Assembly (NCBI GenBank): GCA_910576205.1
Contig: CAJTHL010000002.1
Coordinates: 186,001 to 250,000 of the forward strand
DNA: 64,000 nt
Origin: Clostridia bacterium
GTDB lineage: Bacteria; Bacillota; Clostridia; Lachnospirales; Lachnospiraceae
Direction: 5' to 3'
Shown here: one piece after another, positions 8,163 through 17,262 of the stretch
How positions within the stretch are numbered: the stretch's first letter is position 1
Layout of the letters: each line of letters opens with the position of its first letter
Notes under the pieces: model-generated
What the model was told of the DNA's origin: nothing
Database searches by the model: none
Seen by the model: only the letters and a program-made list of their open reading frames with translations
Program-made: the position numbers and the translations under genes

Positions 8163-8447
8163 TTCTACTGTAAGCTCTGCTTCCGCTTCACTCTCAGAAA
8201 CTGCTTCTTCCGGAGTTTCCTCCTCCGATACAATCTTGATCTGTCCCTTGTGAAGTTCTTCCACCGCCATGGACAATGGCTTTCTGCCCTCTCCTTCCAC
8301 CAGCGGCATCTCACCGGCGATGATCTGCCTTGCTCTCTTGGCCGCGGCCAGCACTATAGAATAACGGCTGTTTACCACGGGGGTATCGCCCTCCTCCATA
8401 TCGCCGTTTACTGCCTTCATCAAATCCGTGTATGAGGGATGCAACAT
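8148..8447 (-). CDS. rpoZ: RNA polymerase omega subunit
   Basis: This is a 99-residue omega subunit, which helps assemble and stabilise core RNA polymerase. The conserved core (MLHPSYTDLMK, then NSRYSIVLAAAKRARQI) is intact. The last 30 residues are a strongly acidic tail (EEETPEEAVSESEAEAEL), longer than in Bacillus. It follows gmk by 22 bases, and the yicC-gmk-rpoZ order is typical of Firmicutes. The ATG at 8447 is preceded by a purine-rich AGAGGTAAAGG stretch. Confidence 0.95.
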   Translation of the reverse strand: MLHPSYTDLMKAVNGDMEEGDTPVVNSRYSIVLAAAKRARQIIAGEMPLVEGEGRKPLSMAVEELHKGQIKIVSEEETPEEAVSESEAEAELTVEEQEG

Positions 8448-8469
8448 ATTCCTTTACCTCTTCCTTTCT

Positions 8470-9096
8470 CTATTTCTGAAATGCCTTTACTTCCGTCTTA
8501 ATCCGCTCAATAAGCTCCCGGTTGCGGGATGCCCTGGCGTGCTCGCTTCGCATAATCCCGTGTACCTGCTCCGCACAGGTATCGATAACGTCGTTAACAA
8601 CAAAATACCCATATTCCTCAATGCCCACCGCCTCCTGGGCAGCCCTGGACAGACGGCTGTCGATAACCTCCTGGCTCTCCGTCCCACGCTTTGTAAGGCG
8701 GCGTTTCAGCTCCTCCCCACTGGGCGGCGACAAAAACACCAGCACGGCTTCGGGGTAGCGCTCCTTAATCTTCATGGCTCCCTGGATCTCGATTTCCAGA
8801 ATTACATCCTTTCCCCCGGCCAGCGTCTCTTCCACATAAGTCTTTGGCGTACCGTAATAATTCCCCACATAGCAGGCATACTCAATCAGCTCATCCGCCG
8901 CGATCATGCCCTCAAAAGCTTCCTTTGTCTTAAAGAAATATTCCCTTCCGTCCACCTCCCCGGCTCTGGGACTTCTGGTAGTCGCTGATATAGACAAGGC
9001 ATAATTTCCATATTTTCCCATCAGTGTCTGAATCAGTGTTCCCTTTCCCGCCCCGGAAAACCCGGATATCACCAGCAAAATTCCCTGTTCTGCCAT
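8470..9096 (-). CDS. gmk: Guanylate kinase
   Basis: This enzyme phosphorylates GMP to GDP with ATP in the cytoplasm. Its 208 residues include the Walker A loop SGFSGAGKGTL near the N-terminus, the SATTRSPRAGEVDGREYFF GMP-binding segment and the lid region with RLTKRGTE. The length is normal for the family. It lies between yicC (12-base gap) and rpoZ (22-base gap), so the three are almost certainly one transcript from the promoter at 10091-10119. Confidence 0.97.
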   Translation of the reverse strand: MAEQGILLVISGFSGAGKGTLIQTLMGKYGNYALSISATTRSPRAGEVDGREYFFKTKEAFEGMIAADELIEYACYVGNYYGTPKTYVEETLAGGKDVILEIEIQGAMKIKERYPEAVLVFLSPPSGEELKRRLTKRGTESQEVIDSRLSRAAQEAVGIEEYGYFVVNDVIDTCAEQVHGIMRSEHARASRNRELIERIKTEVKAFQK

Positions 9097-9108
9097 AAAG
9101 TGTTCCCC

Positions 9109-9987
9109 TTATTCAATATTCTGAATCTGTTCCCGGACCTTTTCAATGCCCGTCTTTAATTCGATGGCGTGATTGGAGATCTCCAGATCATTTGCCTTGG
9201 ATAAAATGGTGTTGGCTTCCCGGTTCATCTCCTGGGCAATAAAATCAAGCTTCCGGCCCACGCTCTCCTTCTCCAGAAGGGTGGAACGTGTATGTTCTAT
9301 ATGACTCCGCAGGCGCACTGTCTCCTCGTCCACACAGATCTTATCCGCAAAAATAACCACCTCCGTGGCAATGCGGCTCTCCTCCATCTGGGTGTCCTTT
9401 AAAAGCTCCTGCACCTTGCCCTCCAGCTTCTGGCGGTACTCCGCCACAATCTGTGGGGAACGCTCCTCGATAAAATCCACATGGACAAGCATTTCATCAA
9501 GCTTTGCCAGCAGATCCTTCTTAAGGCTCTCTCCCTCGGCAACACGTGTAGCCACAAACTGTTCGCAGGCCCCCTTTAAGGCTTTCTCAAGAAGCTGCCA
9601 CAACTCCTTTTCATCTATCTGTTCCTCCTCCATCACCAGCACCTCGGGATAGCGGGACAGGGCCGACACCTGCACGTCGTTGGAAATCCCGAAATCCTCC
9701 GCCATCTGTTGCAGGTGCTTCCAGTATTCCTCCGCCACAGACCGGTTGTAATGCAGGGCCAGATTGCTCTCCGTCAGGTCCTCATAGATAAGGAAGATAT
9801 CCACCTTTCCCCTCTGGATATGGTTTTTCAGGTAGTTCCGGATGGCCGACTCAAAAAAATTCAGCTTCTTTGGCATTTTCACAGCCATATCCAGATATCT
9901 GTGATTGACAGATTTCATCTCCACAACGATCCGGCGTTCTCCCTCGGAAGCCTCGCATCTACCAAAGCCAGTCATACTTTTTACCAT
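9109..9987 (-). CDS. yicC: YicC-family endoribonuclease
   Basis: This 292-residue protein has the characteristic opening MVKSMTGFGR and the C-terminal block KLDFIAQEMNREANTILSKA. YicC proteins are reported endoribonucleases involved in RNA decay in stationary phase. The ATG at 9987 is chosen because all homologues begin with this motif. The longer frame to 10080 would start only about 4 bases after the predicted transcription start, so it is excluded. A GGAGG lies 17 bases upstream and a GAGAGAG lies closer, so the ribosome-binding site is not ideal. The remA (DUF370) gene that often separates yicC and gmk in Firmicutes is absent here. Confidence 0.92.
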   Translation of the reverse strand: MVKSMTGFGRCEASEGERRIVVEMKSVNHRYLDMAVKMPKKLNFFESAIRNYLKNHIQRGKVDIFLIYEDLTESNLALHYNRSVAEEYWKHLQQMAEDFGISNDVQVSALSRYPEVLVMEEEQIDEKELWQLLEKALKGACEQFVATRVAEGESLKKDLLAKLDEMLVHVDFIEERSPQIVAEYRQKLEGKVQELLKDTQMEESRIATEVVIFADKICVDEETVRLRSHIEHTRSTLLEKESVGRKLDFIAQEMNREANTILSKANDLEISNHAIELKTGIEKVREQIQNIE

Positions 9988-10090
9988 GGTTTTCTCTCTC
10001 GTTTCCTCCATTATATATCCCGCGGACAAAAGGCGCTGCTCTGAAACGTCCAGTGTAGCAGTCCTGTTGCTGCTTTCCATAATTATCTAT

Positions 10091-10119
10091 ATTATAGTTG
10101 AATTTCCCGGGTGCGTCAA
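10091..10119 (-). promoter_or_regulatory. Promoter of yicC-gmk-rpoZ
   Basis: On the minus strand TTGACG (10119-10114) and TATAAT (10096-10091) are separated by 17 bases, giving a leader of about 95 bases before the yicC start at 9987. Confidence 0.8.
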
Positions 10120-10238
10120 GTATACTGTAAATATATTTTGCCAGCGTCTGGCATTTAAGAAGTAAAAGCAGCAATCTGCCCTTCCGGACACCAGAGGCCC
10201 GGAAAGGCGGATATGGAAATAAAACAGGAGGTTTTCCC

Positions 10239-12026
10239 ATGGCTTTTGACGGCATTACCATAGCAAATTTAAAGAAGGAGCTCTCTGACGCGCTGACCGG
10301 CGGGCGCATCACAAAGATCGCCCAGCCCGAGGCGGACGAGCTCTTATTGACCATAACAAAAAAACCGGACAAGACGGAGGCTGACGGCGGATCCGGCGGA
10401 CCCGGAAGGAGGGCCGGCGGCCAGTACCGGCTTCTCCTCTCTGCCAGCGCCAGCCTTCCCCTGGCCTATCTGACAGACAAAAACAAGCCCAGTCCCATGA
10501 CTGCTCCCAATTTCTGTATGCTTCTGCGCAAGCACTTAAGCAACGGCCGCATTTCCTCCATCACCCAACCCTCCCTGGAGCGCATTCTCCGGTTTGAGAT
10601 CGACCACCTAAACGAGCTGGGGGATCCGTGCCGGAAGCTCCTTATTATAGAGCTTATGGGAAAACACAGCAATATTATTTTCTGTAACGAGGACGGCATG
10701 ATTCTGGACAGCATCAAGCATGTATCCTCCGCCGTAAGCTCTGTGCGGGAAGTGCTTCCGGGCCGCTCCTATTTTATCCCGGAAACCCAGGAAAAGCTGG
10801 ATCCGCTTGCCTCCTCTCTGGAAGAGATGCTTCGCGCCGTCTGTTCCAGGCCCATGAAAACAGGAAAGGCCATCTACACCACCCTTACAGGCTTTTCCCC
10901 GGTTATGGCCGAGGAGCTCTGCTTCCGGGCTGGCCTGGAATCCGACCGGCCCGCCAACACCCTGGAGGCTTCACAGCAGGCCGCCCTGGAACATGCCCTG
11001 GAGGGGATGCTATTGGATATCCGGGCGGGCCGTTTTTCGCCCCAGATCATTTACCAGGGAAAAGAGCCTCTGGAGTTTGGAAGCCTTCCCCTCACCATGT
11101 ACGAAGATCTGGAGCACCGGGAATTTTCCAGTATTTCACAGCTTCTGGACACTTACTATTCCACCAGAAATACCATTACCCGCATCCGCCAGAAATCCTC
11201 TGATCTGCGCCGTATTGTGCAGACGGCCCTGGAGCGGAACCGCAAGAAATGCGATTTGCAGCAAAAGCAGCTGCGGGACACGGAAAAAAGGGATAAATAC
11301 CGGGTTTACGGCGAGCTCTTAAACACCTACGGCTACCAGGCCGAACCGGGAAGCAAGAGTCTTACCGCGCCCAATTACTACACCGGGGAGGATCTCGTCA
11401 TCCCTCTGGACCCCCAGCTTACGCCCCAGGAGAACGCGAAAAAATATTTTGAGAAATACAACAAGCTCAAGCGCACCTTTGAGGCTGTCTCCAGGCTTCT
11501 CCTGGAAACCCAGGAGGAGATCGCCCATCTGGAATCCATTAGCACGGCCCTGGACATTGCCCTTATGGAGGAAGATCTGGTGCAGGTCCGGGAGGAGCTT
11601 GTGGAGTACGGCTACATCAAAAAACGCCGGGGACAGGGCAAAAAACCAAAGGTCACCTCCAGGCCCTTCCATTACCTGTCCAGCGACGGCTTCCATATGT
11701 ATGTGGGGAAGAACAATTTCCAGAATGAGGAGCTCACCTTCCATCTGGCCACCGGAAACGACTGGTGGTTTCACGCCAAGGGCGTGCCAGGCTCCCACGT
11801 CATTGTAAAAGCGGAAGGAAAAGAACTGCCAGACCGGGCCTTTGAGGAGGCCGGCCGCCTGGCCGCCTACTACTCCAGAAGCCGGGACAGCGAAAAGGTG
11901 GAGATCGACTATCTGCAGCGGAAAAATGTAAAAAAGCCAAACGGAAGCAAACCGGGCTTTGTGGTATACTACACCAACTATTCCCTAATGATAGACCCGG
12001 ATATCAGCGGACTTACCCAGCTCTGA
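10239..12026 (+). CDS. rqcH: RqcH/NFACT ribosome quality-control factor
   Basis: This protein (595 residues) is the bacterial Rqc2 homologue that binds obstructed 50S subunits and directs alanine tailing of stalled nascent chains. It is often mis-annotated as fibronectin-binding. The NFACT-N domain starts MAFDGITIANLKKEL, a coiled-coil middle spans about residues 300-440, and the NFACT-R (DUF814) domain occupies the C-terminus, including GNDWWFHAKGVPGSHVI and the terminal DPDISGLTQL. An AGGAGG is placed before the ATG at 10239. It has its own direction, divergent from yicC, and no operon partner. Confidence 0.95.
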   Translation: MAFDGITIANLKKELSDALTGGRITKIAQPEADELLLTITKKPDKTEADGGSGGPGRRAGGQYRLLLSASASLPLAYLTDKNKPSPMTAPNFCMLLRKHLSNGRISSITQPSLERILRFEIDHLNELGDPCRKLLIIELMGKHSNIIFCNEDGMILDSIKHVSSAVSSVREVLPGRSYFIPETQEKLDPLASSLEEMLRAVCSRPMKTGKAIYTTLTGFSPVMAEELCFRAGLESDRPANTLEASQQAALEHALEGMLLDIRAGRFSPQIIYQGKEPLEFGSLPLTMYEDLEHREFSSISQLLDTYYSTRNTITRIRQKSSDLRRIVQTALERNRKKCDLQQKQLRDTEKRDKYRVYGELLNTYGYQAEPGSKSLTAPNYYTGEDLVIPLDPQLTPQENAKKYFEKYNKLKRTFEAVSRLLLETQEEIAHLESISTALDIALMEEDLVQVREELVEYGYIKKRRGQGKKPKVTSRPFHYLSSDGFHMYVGKNNFQNEELTFHLATGNDWWFHAKGVPGSHVIVKAEGKELPDRAFEEAGRLAAYYSRSRDSEKVEIDYLQRKNVKKPNGSKPGFVVYYTNYSLMIDPDISGLTQL

Positions 12027-12118
12027 CGGTTTTTTCCCTGTGCATATGGGAATTTCCCATGGAAAACGCGGAAATTTCAGGTAATTCTGAATATTTTCTT
12101 AGTATTTTCCCCTATACC

Positions 12119-12147
12119 TTGCTTTTCAGGAATAGAGGGGCTATACT
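12119..12147 (+). promoter_or_regulatory. Promoter of the SH3b-repeat protein
   Basis: TTGCTT (12119-12124) and TATACT (12142-12147) are 17 bases apart and lie about 60 bases before the start codon at 12208. Confidence 0.7.
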
Positions 12148-12207
12148 TGTGTTAACATTGTTTTATTGTCGAAAATATGTTTTGGAACTCAGATAGGGGG
12201 ATTAAAG

Positions 12208-13572
12208 ATGTCATTCTCACAATCAAAGCTTATCCGGCGAAGCCTCTGCCTGCTTCTGGGCTTGTGTTTTGTCTGGATGCTGTTTTCTGCTTATTGTCTC
12301 ACAGGCCATGCGGCACGCTCCACCGGCACCGTAAAAAACCGGGTGTTAAACGTGCGCAGCTCGGCTTCCACCAGCTCTTCCATCGTGTGCAAGCTGAGCC
12401 AGGGAGCCAAGGTTACGATTCTCTCGGACACCACAGGCAGCGACGGCATGAAATGGTATAATGTATACTTTGCCTACGGCGGAGACGCAAAGGAAGGCTT
12501 TGTGCGGGCAGATTTAATCACTGTGGCGGGACAAGCCTCCGGAGGCTCTTCCGCCGGCTCCTCTGCCTCTGCCAACAGCTCCCTTCGCAGCGTCAAACCA
12601 AACGCCGCCATTGTGCGCTCCTACCCCTCCACCAGCGCGGATATCCGCACCCGGCTGTACAAGGGCACCATCGTGACGGTTACCAGCGAGAACAAGGCCG
12701 ATGACGGGCGCAAATGGTCCAAGGTCTCTTACATAGAGAGTGGCTCCACAAAGGAAGGCTATATCCGAAGCGATCTTCTGGGAACGGCTCCGGCGGGTGC
12801 CACCATGACCTCCTCCTCCGGTTCTTCCACACCGGCCGGCACGGCGAAATATATTAACACCAATGTGGCTCTGGTGCGCACCTACGCCTCCACCAACGGC
12901 GATATCCGCACCCGGCTTCCCAGGGGGACAAATGTGACCGTCATTAAGACCGTCACCGGCCAGGACGACAACCGCACCTGGCACAAAGTTTCCTACAACA
13001 GCAACGGGGTCAGCGGGGAAGGTTATATCCGGGGCGATCTGCTGGCAGACGGATCTTCCGGCAACGCCTCCACCTCCGGAGGCTCCTCTTCCAGCTCCGC
13101 AGGCGGCAGCAAAGCTACGGTAATTCCCGCTGTGGCCAATATCCGTACCTATGCCTCCACCAACGGCGATATCCGCAGCAAGCTGTCACAGGGAACAGAG
13201 GTAACCATTATCTCCGAAAAAACCGGGGACGACGGGCGCAAATGGTATAAAATCTCCTACACCTTCAACGGCGCGGGCATGGAGGGATATATCCGGAGCG
13301 ACCTCTTGAAAATGGGCGGATCTTCCTCCGGAAATACAAATTCCAACTCTGGCAGTTCCGGAAACTCCGGTTCCAGCAGCTCCGGCGGCGTGGCCCAGGT
13401 AATGAGTTATGCCTCCCCCTACGCCGATGTGCGCACCACCCTGGCAAACGGCACCAAGGTTTCCATTATCAAGGAGGTAAACGGCGAGGACGGGGAGAAA
13501 TGGACAAAGATTTCCTTTACCCAGGACGGAAAACGGGTAGAAGGTTATGTGAGAAGTTCCATTCTGAAATAA
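12208..13572 (+). CDS. Secreted protein with five bacterial SH3 repeats
   Basis: This 454-residue protein has an N-terminal signal or signal-anchor (about residues 8-34, ending GHA) and five SH3b domains. The domains are separated by Ser/Gly-rich linkers of about 15-25 residues. Each repeat has the pattern V..VR.Y.S...D.RT.L..GT.VT....  followed by DG.KW.K.S....G...EGYIRSDLL. Bacterial SH3 domains bind peptidoglycan, so this is probably a wall-associated protein. No catalytic domain is attached, which makes it a binding or structural protein rather than a hydrolase. The ATG at 12208 is preferred over 12166 because AGGGGG lies 7 bases before it and the signal sequence then starts correctly. 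A strong terminator follows. Confidence 0.85.
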   Translation: MSFSQSKLIRRSLCLLLGLCFVWMLFSAYCLTGHAARSTGTVKNRVLNVRSSASTSSSIVCKLSQGAKVTILSDTTGSDGMKWYNVYFAYGGDAKEGFVRADLITVAGQASGGSSAGSSASANSSLRSVKPNAAIVRSYPSTSADIRTRLYKGTIVTVTSENKADDGRKWSKVSYIESGSTKEGYIRSDLLGTAPAGATMTSSSGSSTPAGTAKYINTNVALVRTYASTNGDIRTRLPRGTNVTVIKTVTGQDDNRTWHKVSYNSNGVSGEGYIRGDLLADGSSGNASTSGGSSSSSAGGSKATVIPAVANIRTYASTNGDIRSKLSQGTEVTIISEKTGDDGRKWYKISYTFNGAGMEGYIRSDLLKMGGSSSGNTNSNSGSSGNSGSSSSGGVAQVMSYASPYADVRTTLANGTKVSIIKEVNGEDGEKWTKISFTQDGKRVEGYVRSSILK

Positions 13573-13606
13573 AAGGGGCTTTTGGCCCCAGAGAAATACC
13601 CATAGA

Positions 13607-13650
13607 AAAAGAGGCTGTACCGGGCATCCACCCACAGCCTCTTCTTTATT
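13607..13650 (+). terminator. Terminator after the SH3b protein
   Basis: AAGAGGCTGT/ACAGCCTCTT forms a 10-bp stem, followed by CTTTATTTTTCC. A second small hairpin (GGGGC/GCCCC) lies between it and the stop codon. Confidence 0.85.
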
Positions 13651-13681
13651 TTTCCTTATTTTTTATCCGCAGCCGGGCTCT

Positions 13682-14281
13682 TTATCCCGCGCAGAGCATT
13701 CCCTGTGTCTGCCCCAAAATCTGGGGATTAATCAGATAAAGAATGGCCTGCACCACCTGGTGGCAGATACGCACTATGTAGGCACAGTCATCCTCCACGG
13801 AATGTTTCATTTTCAGATACTCCTCGTGGGATTTTCTGATAAACTGAAAGACAGCTTCCTTGGTCTGGAATTTCCGCACCTCAATTCTGTCCCGATATGC
13901 CTCCCCGCTCTTCACATACTCCCGCAGCTTAAACTTCAGCGTCTTTTCATAATAACAGTGGTCCTTAATACTCCCCTGATAAGTCTTATTATGGGGAAAC
14001 GTAAAGTAGTCTGCCAGATAATGCAGGATCTCTCCCAGGTTCCGCATAAACGCGCCTGCGTGCTCCTCCATCTCCATCTTCCCCTCTTCCACCAGTCTGG
14101 AAATCCGCTCCATCACCTTGGAGAAGGTTCCGTCAAACTCATGTCTGGTAGTGAGAAAAGAAGGGGTACAATCCGGAAGAATGCTTCCGATATAAAACGC
14201 TTTTCTGTGCTCCAGCATGACCGGCATCTGCATATCCTGTACAATATATCTCGCCAGGGAAATATGTGATTTCTTTCTCAA
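13682..14281 (-). CDS. Zinc-dependent phospholipase C-like protein
   Basis: This 199-residue protein matches the S1/P1-type zinc-dependent phospholipase C fold by its scattered His/Asp motifs: a His near the N-terminus (SHISLARYI), GSILPD near residue 32, then RHEFD and LHYLADYFTFPHN. Members in gut Firmicutes lack the signal peptide of clostridial alpha-toxin, as does this one, so it is probably intracellular with unknown substrate. It is not a toxin by any visible feature. The start is a TTG at 14281, with AAGGAG 9 bases upstream and no better ATG. It has its own promoter at 14330-14358. Confidence 0.75.
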   Translation of the reverse strand: MRKKSHISLARYIVQDMQMPVMLEHRKAFYIGSILPDCTPSFLTTRHEFDGTFSKVMERISRLVEEGKMEMEEHAGAFMRNLGEILHYLADYFTFPHNKTYQGSIKDHCYYEKTLKFKLREYVKSGEAYRDRIEVRKFQTKEAVFQFIRKSHEEYLKMKHSVEDDCAYIVRICHQVVQAILYLINPQILGQTQGMLCAG

Positions 14282-14329
14282 CTATATCTACTCCTTTGAT
14301 TTAATTGAAATCGATTCTCAACGTTTCCA

Positions 14330-14358
14330 ATTATACCCCGGTTACCATAAATTGTCCA
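14330..14358 (-). promoter_or_regulatory. Promoter of the phospholipase C-like gene
   Basis: Minus-strand TGGACA (14358-14353) and TATAAT (14335-14330) are spaced by 17 bases, about 50 bases before the TTG start. Confidence 0.75.
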
Positions 14359-14445
14359 GTACTTTTTCGCATTTTCCATACTTTTACTTCAGTTTTTTTC
14401 CGGATTGCACATGTGCGGCTGCCAATGCTTTCATGGGGCTGGCCT

Positions 14446-14655
14446 TTACTGGATTCCAGCCACCTTATAGTCCTGGTCCTCCACGGCTTTCCTAAGAACG
14501 TCGTCGGCAAGCTCCGCCGTCAGCGTCACCACCGCGGTGCCGCTCTCATGGCTTACCACAGCTTCAGATACCTCCGGAAGAGCCTCCAGGCACTTTTTCA
14601 CATTTGCCTCGCAGTGTCCGCACATCATTCCCTCGATTTTCATGGTCTTTGTCAT
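14446..14655 (-). CDS. copZ: Possible independently translated CopZ-like chaperone inside copA
   Basis: Within the last 70 codons of copA, in the same frame, an ATG at 14655 is preceded by AAGGAGG (14670-14664) at the optimal 8-base spacing. Translation from it would give a 69-residue HMA protein ([20 protein letters not shown]...). This matches the size and the CxxC metal motif of CopZ/Atx1 copper chaperones. What is seen is the ribosome-binding site and the intact domain; actual internal initiation is inference. E. coli copA also makes a short chaperone, CopA(Z), though by frameshifting. Confidence 0.55.
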   Translation of the reverse strand: MTKTMKIEGMMCGHCEANVKKCLEALPEVSEAVVSHESGTAVVTLTAELADDVLRKAVEDQDYKVAGIQ

Positions 14656-17058
14656 TGTTTTTTCCTCCTTGTTTTGCTTTGTCATAATAAATGGTGTTTC
14701 TTTTTCTGTCTCTTCTTTCTCTGTCCCTTCCTCTTTGGATAACAGGGCCGCCTGTCCCAAGGTATTTCTGATCCTTTTGTCTCTGGATGCATCCCGCAGA
14801 CGAAACAGATTCAGCCGCAGGGCGTTTGTCACCACGCAGAAGCTTGAAAGGCTCATGGCAGCTGCGCCGAACATAGGATTCAGCTTCCATCCAAATACAG
14901 GATACCACAATCCGGCCGCCAGGGGAATCCCCACCACATTGTAAAAGAATGCCCAGAACAGGTTTTCATGGATATTGCGCAGGGTAGCTCGGCTTAAGCG
15001 GATAGCCGCGGGCACATCGCTTAAGCGGCTCTTCATAAGCACCACATCCGCCGCGTCTATGGCGATATCGGTTCCCGCGCCGATGGCAATGCCGATATCC
15101 GCCCGGGTCAGCGCCGGGGCGTCGTTGATGCCGTCCCCCACCATGGCCACCTTGCCCTTTTGGGCAAGAGCCCGGATAACGCTCTCCTTGCCGTCCGGAA
15201 GCACGCCTGCGATCACCTCATCCACACCTGCCTGACGGCCGATGGCCTGGGCCGTGCGCACATTGTCCCCGGTAAGCATCACCACATGGATGCCCATATC
15301 CCGAAGCTCACGCACTGCCTGAGGACTGTCCTCCTTGATAACGTCCGCCACGGCAATAATCCCCGCAAGCTCCCCGTCCCGGCTGAAAAACAGGGGTGTT
15401 TTCCCCTCCTCCGCCAGACGCTGTGCCCTCTCCTCCATCTCCCGGGGAATCTTAGCCCGGCTGCCGATGAATTTCTGGTTTCCCCCATGAAGGGCCTGGT
15501 TTTTCAAGGTGGCTGTAAGCCCGTTTCCGGGAAGGGCCTGGAAATCCTGGACTTCCTCTGCTTGAAGCCCTTGTTCCCGTGCCTTTACAAGAATGGCCCT
15601 GGCAAGGGGGTGCTCGCTTTTCTGTTCCAGGGCATAGGCCAGGGAGAGAAGCTCTTCCCCGGAAACCCCTTTTCCTGGCAGAATATCCGTCACCTGTGGC
15701 TCGCCTCTTGTGATGGTGCCTGTCTTATCCAGGGCCACAATCTGCATTTTGCCGGCCTCCTCCAGGGAGACAGCCGTCTTAAACATGATGCCGTGCTTCG
15801 CTCCCATGCCGTTTCCCACCATAATGGCCACAGGCGTAGCCAGCCCCAGGGCGCAGGGACAGCTTATTACCAGAACAGAAATTCCACGGGCCAGGGCAAA
15901 GCCAAAGGTCTGTCCGGTCAGCAGCCACACCAGGATGGTGGCCAGGGCAATGGCGATAACGGCGGGCACAAACACCCCGGACACCTTATCCGCCACCTTG
16001 GCTATAGGCGCCTTGGTAGCCGCCGCGTCGCTGACCATGCGGATAATCTGGGACAAGGTGGTGTCCTCTCCCACCCGGGTAGCCTGGCATTTAAGGAATC
16101 CCGACTGGTTTACCGTGGCCGCCGATACAGGATCTCCCCCGGCTTTGTCCACAGGAATGCTCTCCCCTGTCAGCGCCGCCTCGTTGACTGCGCTGGTTCC
16201 CTCCAGCACCGTGCCGTCCACGGGAATATTTTCCCCGGGGCGCACCACAAAGATATCCCCTTTCTGAACCTGGTCAATAGAAACCTGCGTTTCCACGCCG
16301 TCCTTCAGGACCGTAGCTGTCTTTGGAGCCAGCTTCATCAGGCTTTTCAGCGCGTCTGTAGTCTTTCCCTTAGACCGGGCTTCCAGCATTTTACCCACGG
16401 TAATCAGCGTCAGAATCATCGCCGCAGACTCAAAGTAAAACTCGTGCATATAGGCTATGACTCCCGCCATATCCCCCTGCATCTGGGCGTCCGTCATGGC
16501 AAACAGGGCGTAGACACTGTAGACAAAGGACGCCCCCGCCCCCAGAGCCACCAAAGTATCCATGTTTGGCGCCCGGTGCCACAGGCTCCGGAAACCGCTG
16601 ACAAAAAATTTCTGGTTTATCACCATAATGACCATTGTCAGAAGAAGCTGCAAAAGCCCCACGGCCACATGGTTTTTCGCCAGAAACGCCGGAAGGGGCC
16701 AGCCCCACATCATATGCCCCATGGACACATACATCAGCACCAATAGAAACCCCAGAGAGCTCCAGAGCCTCTGCTTTAATACCGGCGTCTCCCTGTCCTT
16801 TAAAAGGTCCTCCGCAGCCGCCCCGCCTGCCTGGGCCTGGCTTCCCGCTAAAGCTCTCTCCCCCTTCCGGGCCGCCCCGTAGCCCGCCTCTTCCACGGCC
16901 GCTATGATCTCCTGAGGATTTACCTCCCCCTCCACGCCCATGGAATTAGTCAAAAGGCTCACCGAGCAGGACGTAACGCCTGGCACCTTGCATACCGCCT
17001 TTTCCACCCGGGCGCTGCAGGCAGCGCAGCTCATGCCTGTCACATGGTATTGTTCCAT
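14446..17058 (-). CDS. copA: Copper-exporting P1B-type ATPase with N- and C-terminal HMA domains
   Basis: This 870-residue Cu(I) exporter has an N-terminal HMA domain ([13 protein letters not shown]) and eight predicted membrane segments. It carries the metal-selective CPC motif ([11 protein letters not shown]), the DKTGTIT phosphorylation site and the [10 protein letters not shown] hinge. After the last transmembrane helix a charged linker ([13 protein letters not shown]) leads to a second HMA domain ([13 protein letters not shown]) at the very C-terminus, an unusual place for it. An internal ribosome-binding site could also release this last domain alone (see the nested entry). The start at 17058 has GGAGG 9 bases upstream. 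The promoter carries a CsoR-like operator, so copper induction is expected. Confidence 0.95.
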   Translation of the reverse strand: MEQYHVTGMSCAACSARVEKAVCKVPGVTSCSVSLLTNSMGVEGEVNPQEIIAAVEEAGYGAARKGERALAGSQAQAGGAAAEDLLKDRETPVLKQRLWSSLGFLLVLMYVSMGHMMWGWPLPAFLAKNHVAVGLLQLLLTMVIMVINQKFFVSGFRSLWHRAPNMDTLVALGAGASFVYSVYALFAMTDAQMQGDMAGVIAYMHEFYFESAAMILTLITVGKMLEARSKGKTTDALKSLMKLAPKTATVLKDGVETQVSIDQVQKGDIFVVRPGENIPVDGTVLEGTSAVNEAALTGESIPVDKAGGDPVSAATVNQSGFLKCQATRVGEDTTLSQIIRMVSDAAATKAPIAKVADKVSGVFVPAVIAIALATILVWLLTGQTFGFALARGISVLVISCPCALGLATPVAIMVGNGMGAKHGIMFKTAVSLEEAGKMQIVALDKTGTITRGEPQVTDILPGKGVSGEELLSLAYALEQKSEHPLARAILVKAREQGLQAEEVQDFQALPGNGLTATLKNQALHGGNQKFIGSRAKIPREMEERAQRLAEEGKTPLFFSRDGELAGIIAVADVIKEDSPQAVRELRDMGIHVVMLTGDNVRTAQAIGRQAGVDEVIAGVLPDGKESVIRALAQKGKVAMVGDGINDAPALTRADIGIAIGAGTDIAIDAADVVLMKSRLSDVPAAIRLSRATLRNIHENLFWAFFYNVVGIPLAAGLWYPVFGWKLNPMFGAAAMSLSSFCVVTNALRLNLFRLRDASRDKRIRNTLGQAALLSKEEGTEKEETEKETPFIMTKQNKEEKTMTKTMKIEGMMCGHCEANVKKCLEALPEVSEAVVSHESGTAVVTLTAELADDVLRKAVEDQDYKVAGIQ

Positions 17059-17074
17059 CCTGATTTACCTCCTA

Positions 17075-17196
17075 TTCCAGTACCGCATCCGCCCTCCCAG
17101 CCCCCTGGGTTCTGGAAGGATTTCCGGTCGCTTATGCTCCCTGAAATCCTTCCGGGGGCCTGTTCGGGCTCTTGCTGTTTCCAGTACCGCATCCGC
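17075..17196. repeat. Dispersed palindromic repeat, copy A
   Basis: An imperfect palindrome lies in the copA leader. The inner stem GGAAGGATTTC/GAAATCCTTCC is flanked by GCATCC/GGGC-type outer arms. The motif TTCCAGTACCGCATCCGCC occurs directly repeated at both ends (17075 and 17178 regions), as if a second truncated copy were joined on. It is related to copies B-E at 34964, 43717, 51075 and 60164. Confidence 0.65.
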
Positions 17197-17217
17197 CATT
17201 TACTTTCTTATGGGATT

Positions 17218-17246
17218 ATTATATACCCTGGTGGGGTATTTTGCAA
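17218..17246 (-). promoter_or_regulatory. copA promoter with CsoR-like copper operator
   Basis: Minus-strand TTGCAA (17246-17241) and TATAAT (17223-17218) are 17 bases apart. The whole spacer is occupied by ATACCC-N5-GGGTAT (17223-17239), the inverted-repeat form recognised by CsoR-family copper sensors. Repression relieved by Cu(I) is the expected logic. No csoR gene is in this window. Confidence 0.8.
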
Positions 17247-17262
17247 GGGTTTTTTTGTTTTT

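Noticed and set aside
13682..14281. Alpha-toxin-like secreted phospholipase C
   Set aside because: No signal peptide and no C-terminal PLAT domain; it is a short intracellular member of the fold family.
15160..16746. 528-codon open frame on the plus strand
   Set aside because: It is antisense to copA; the residues are His/Pro/Gly-rich shadow sequence with no motif and no ribosome-binding site.
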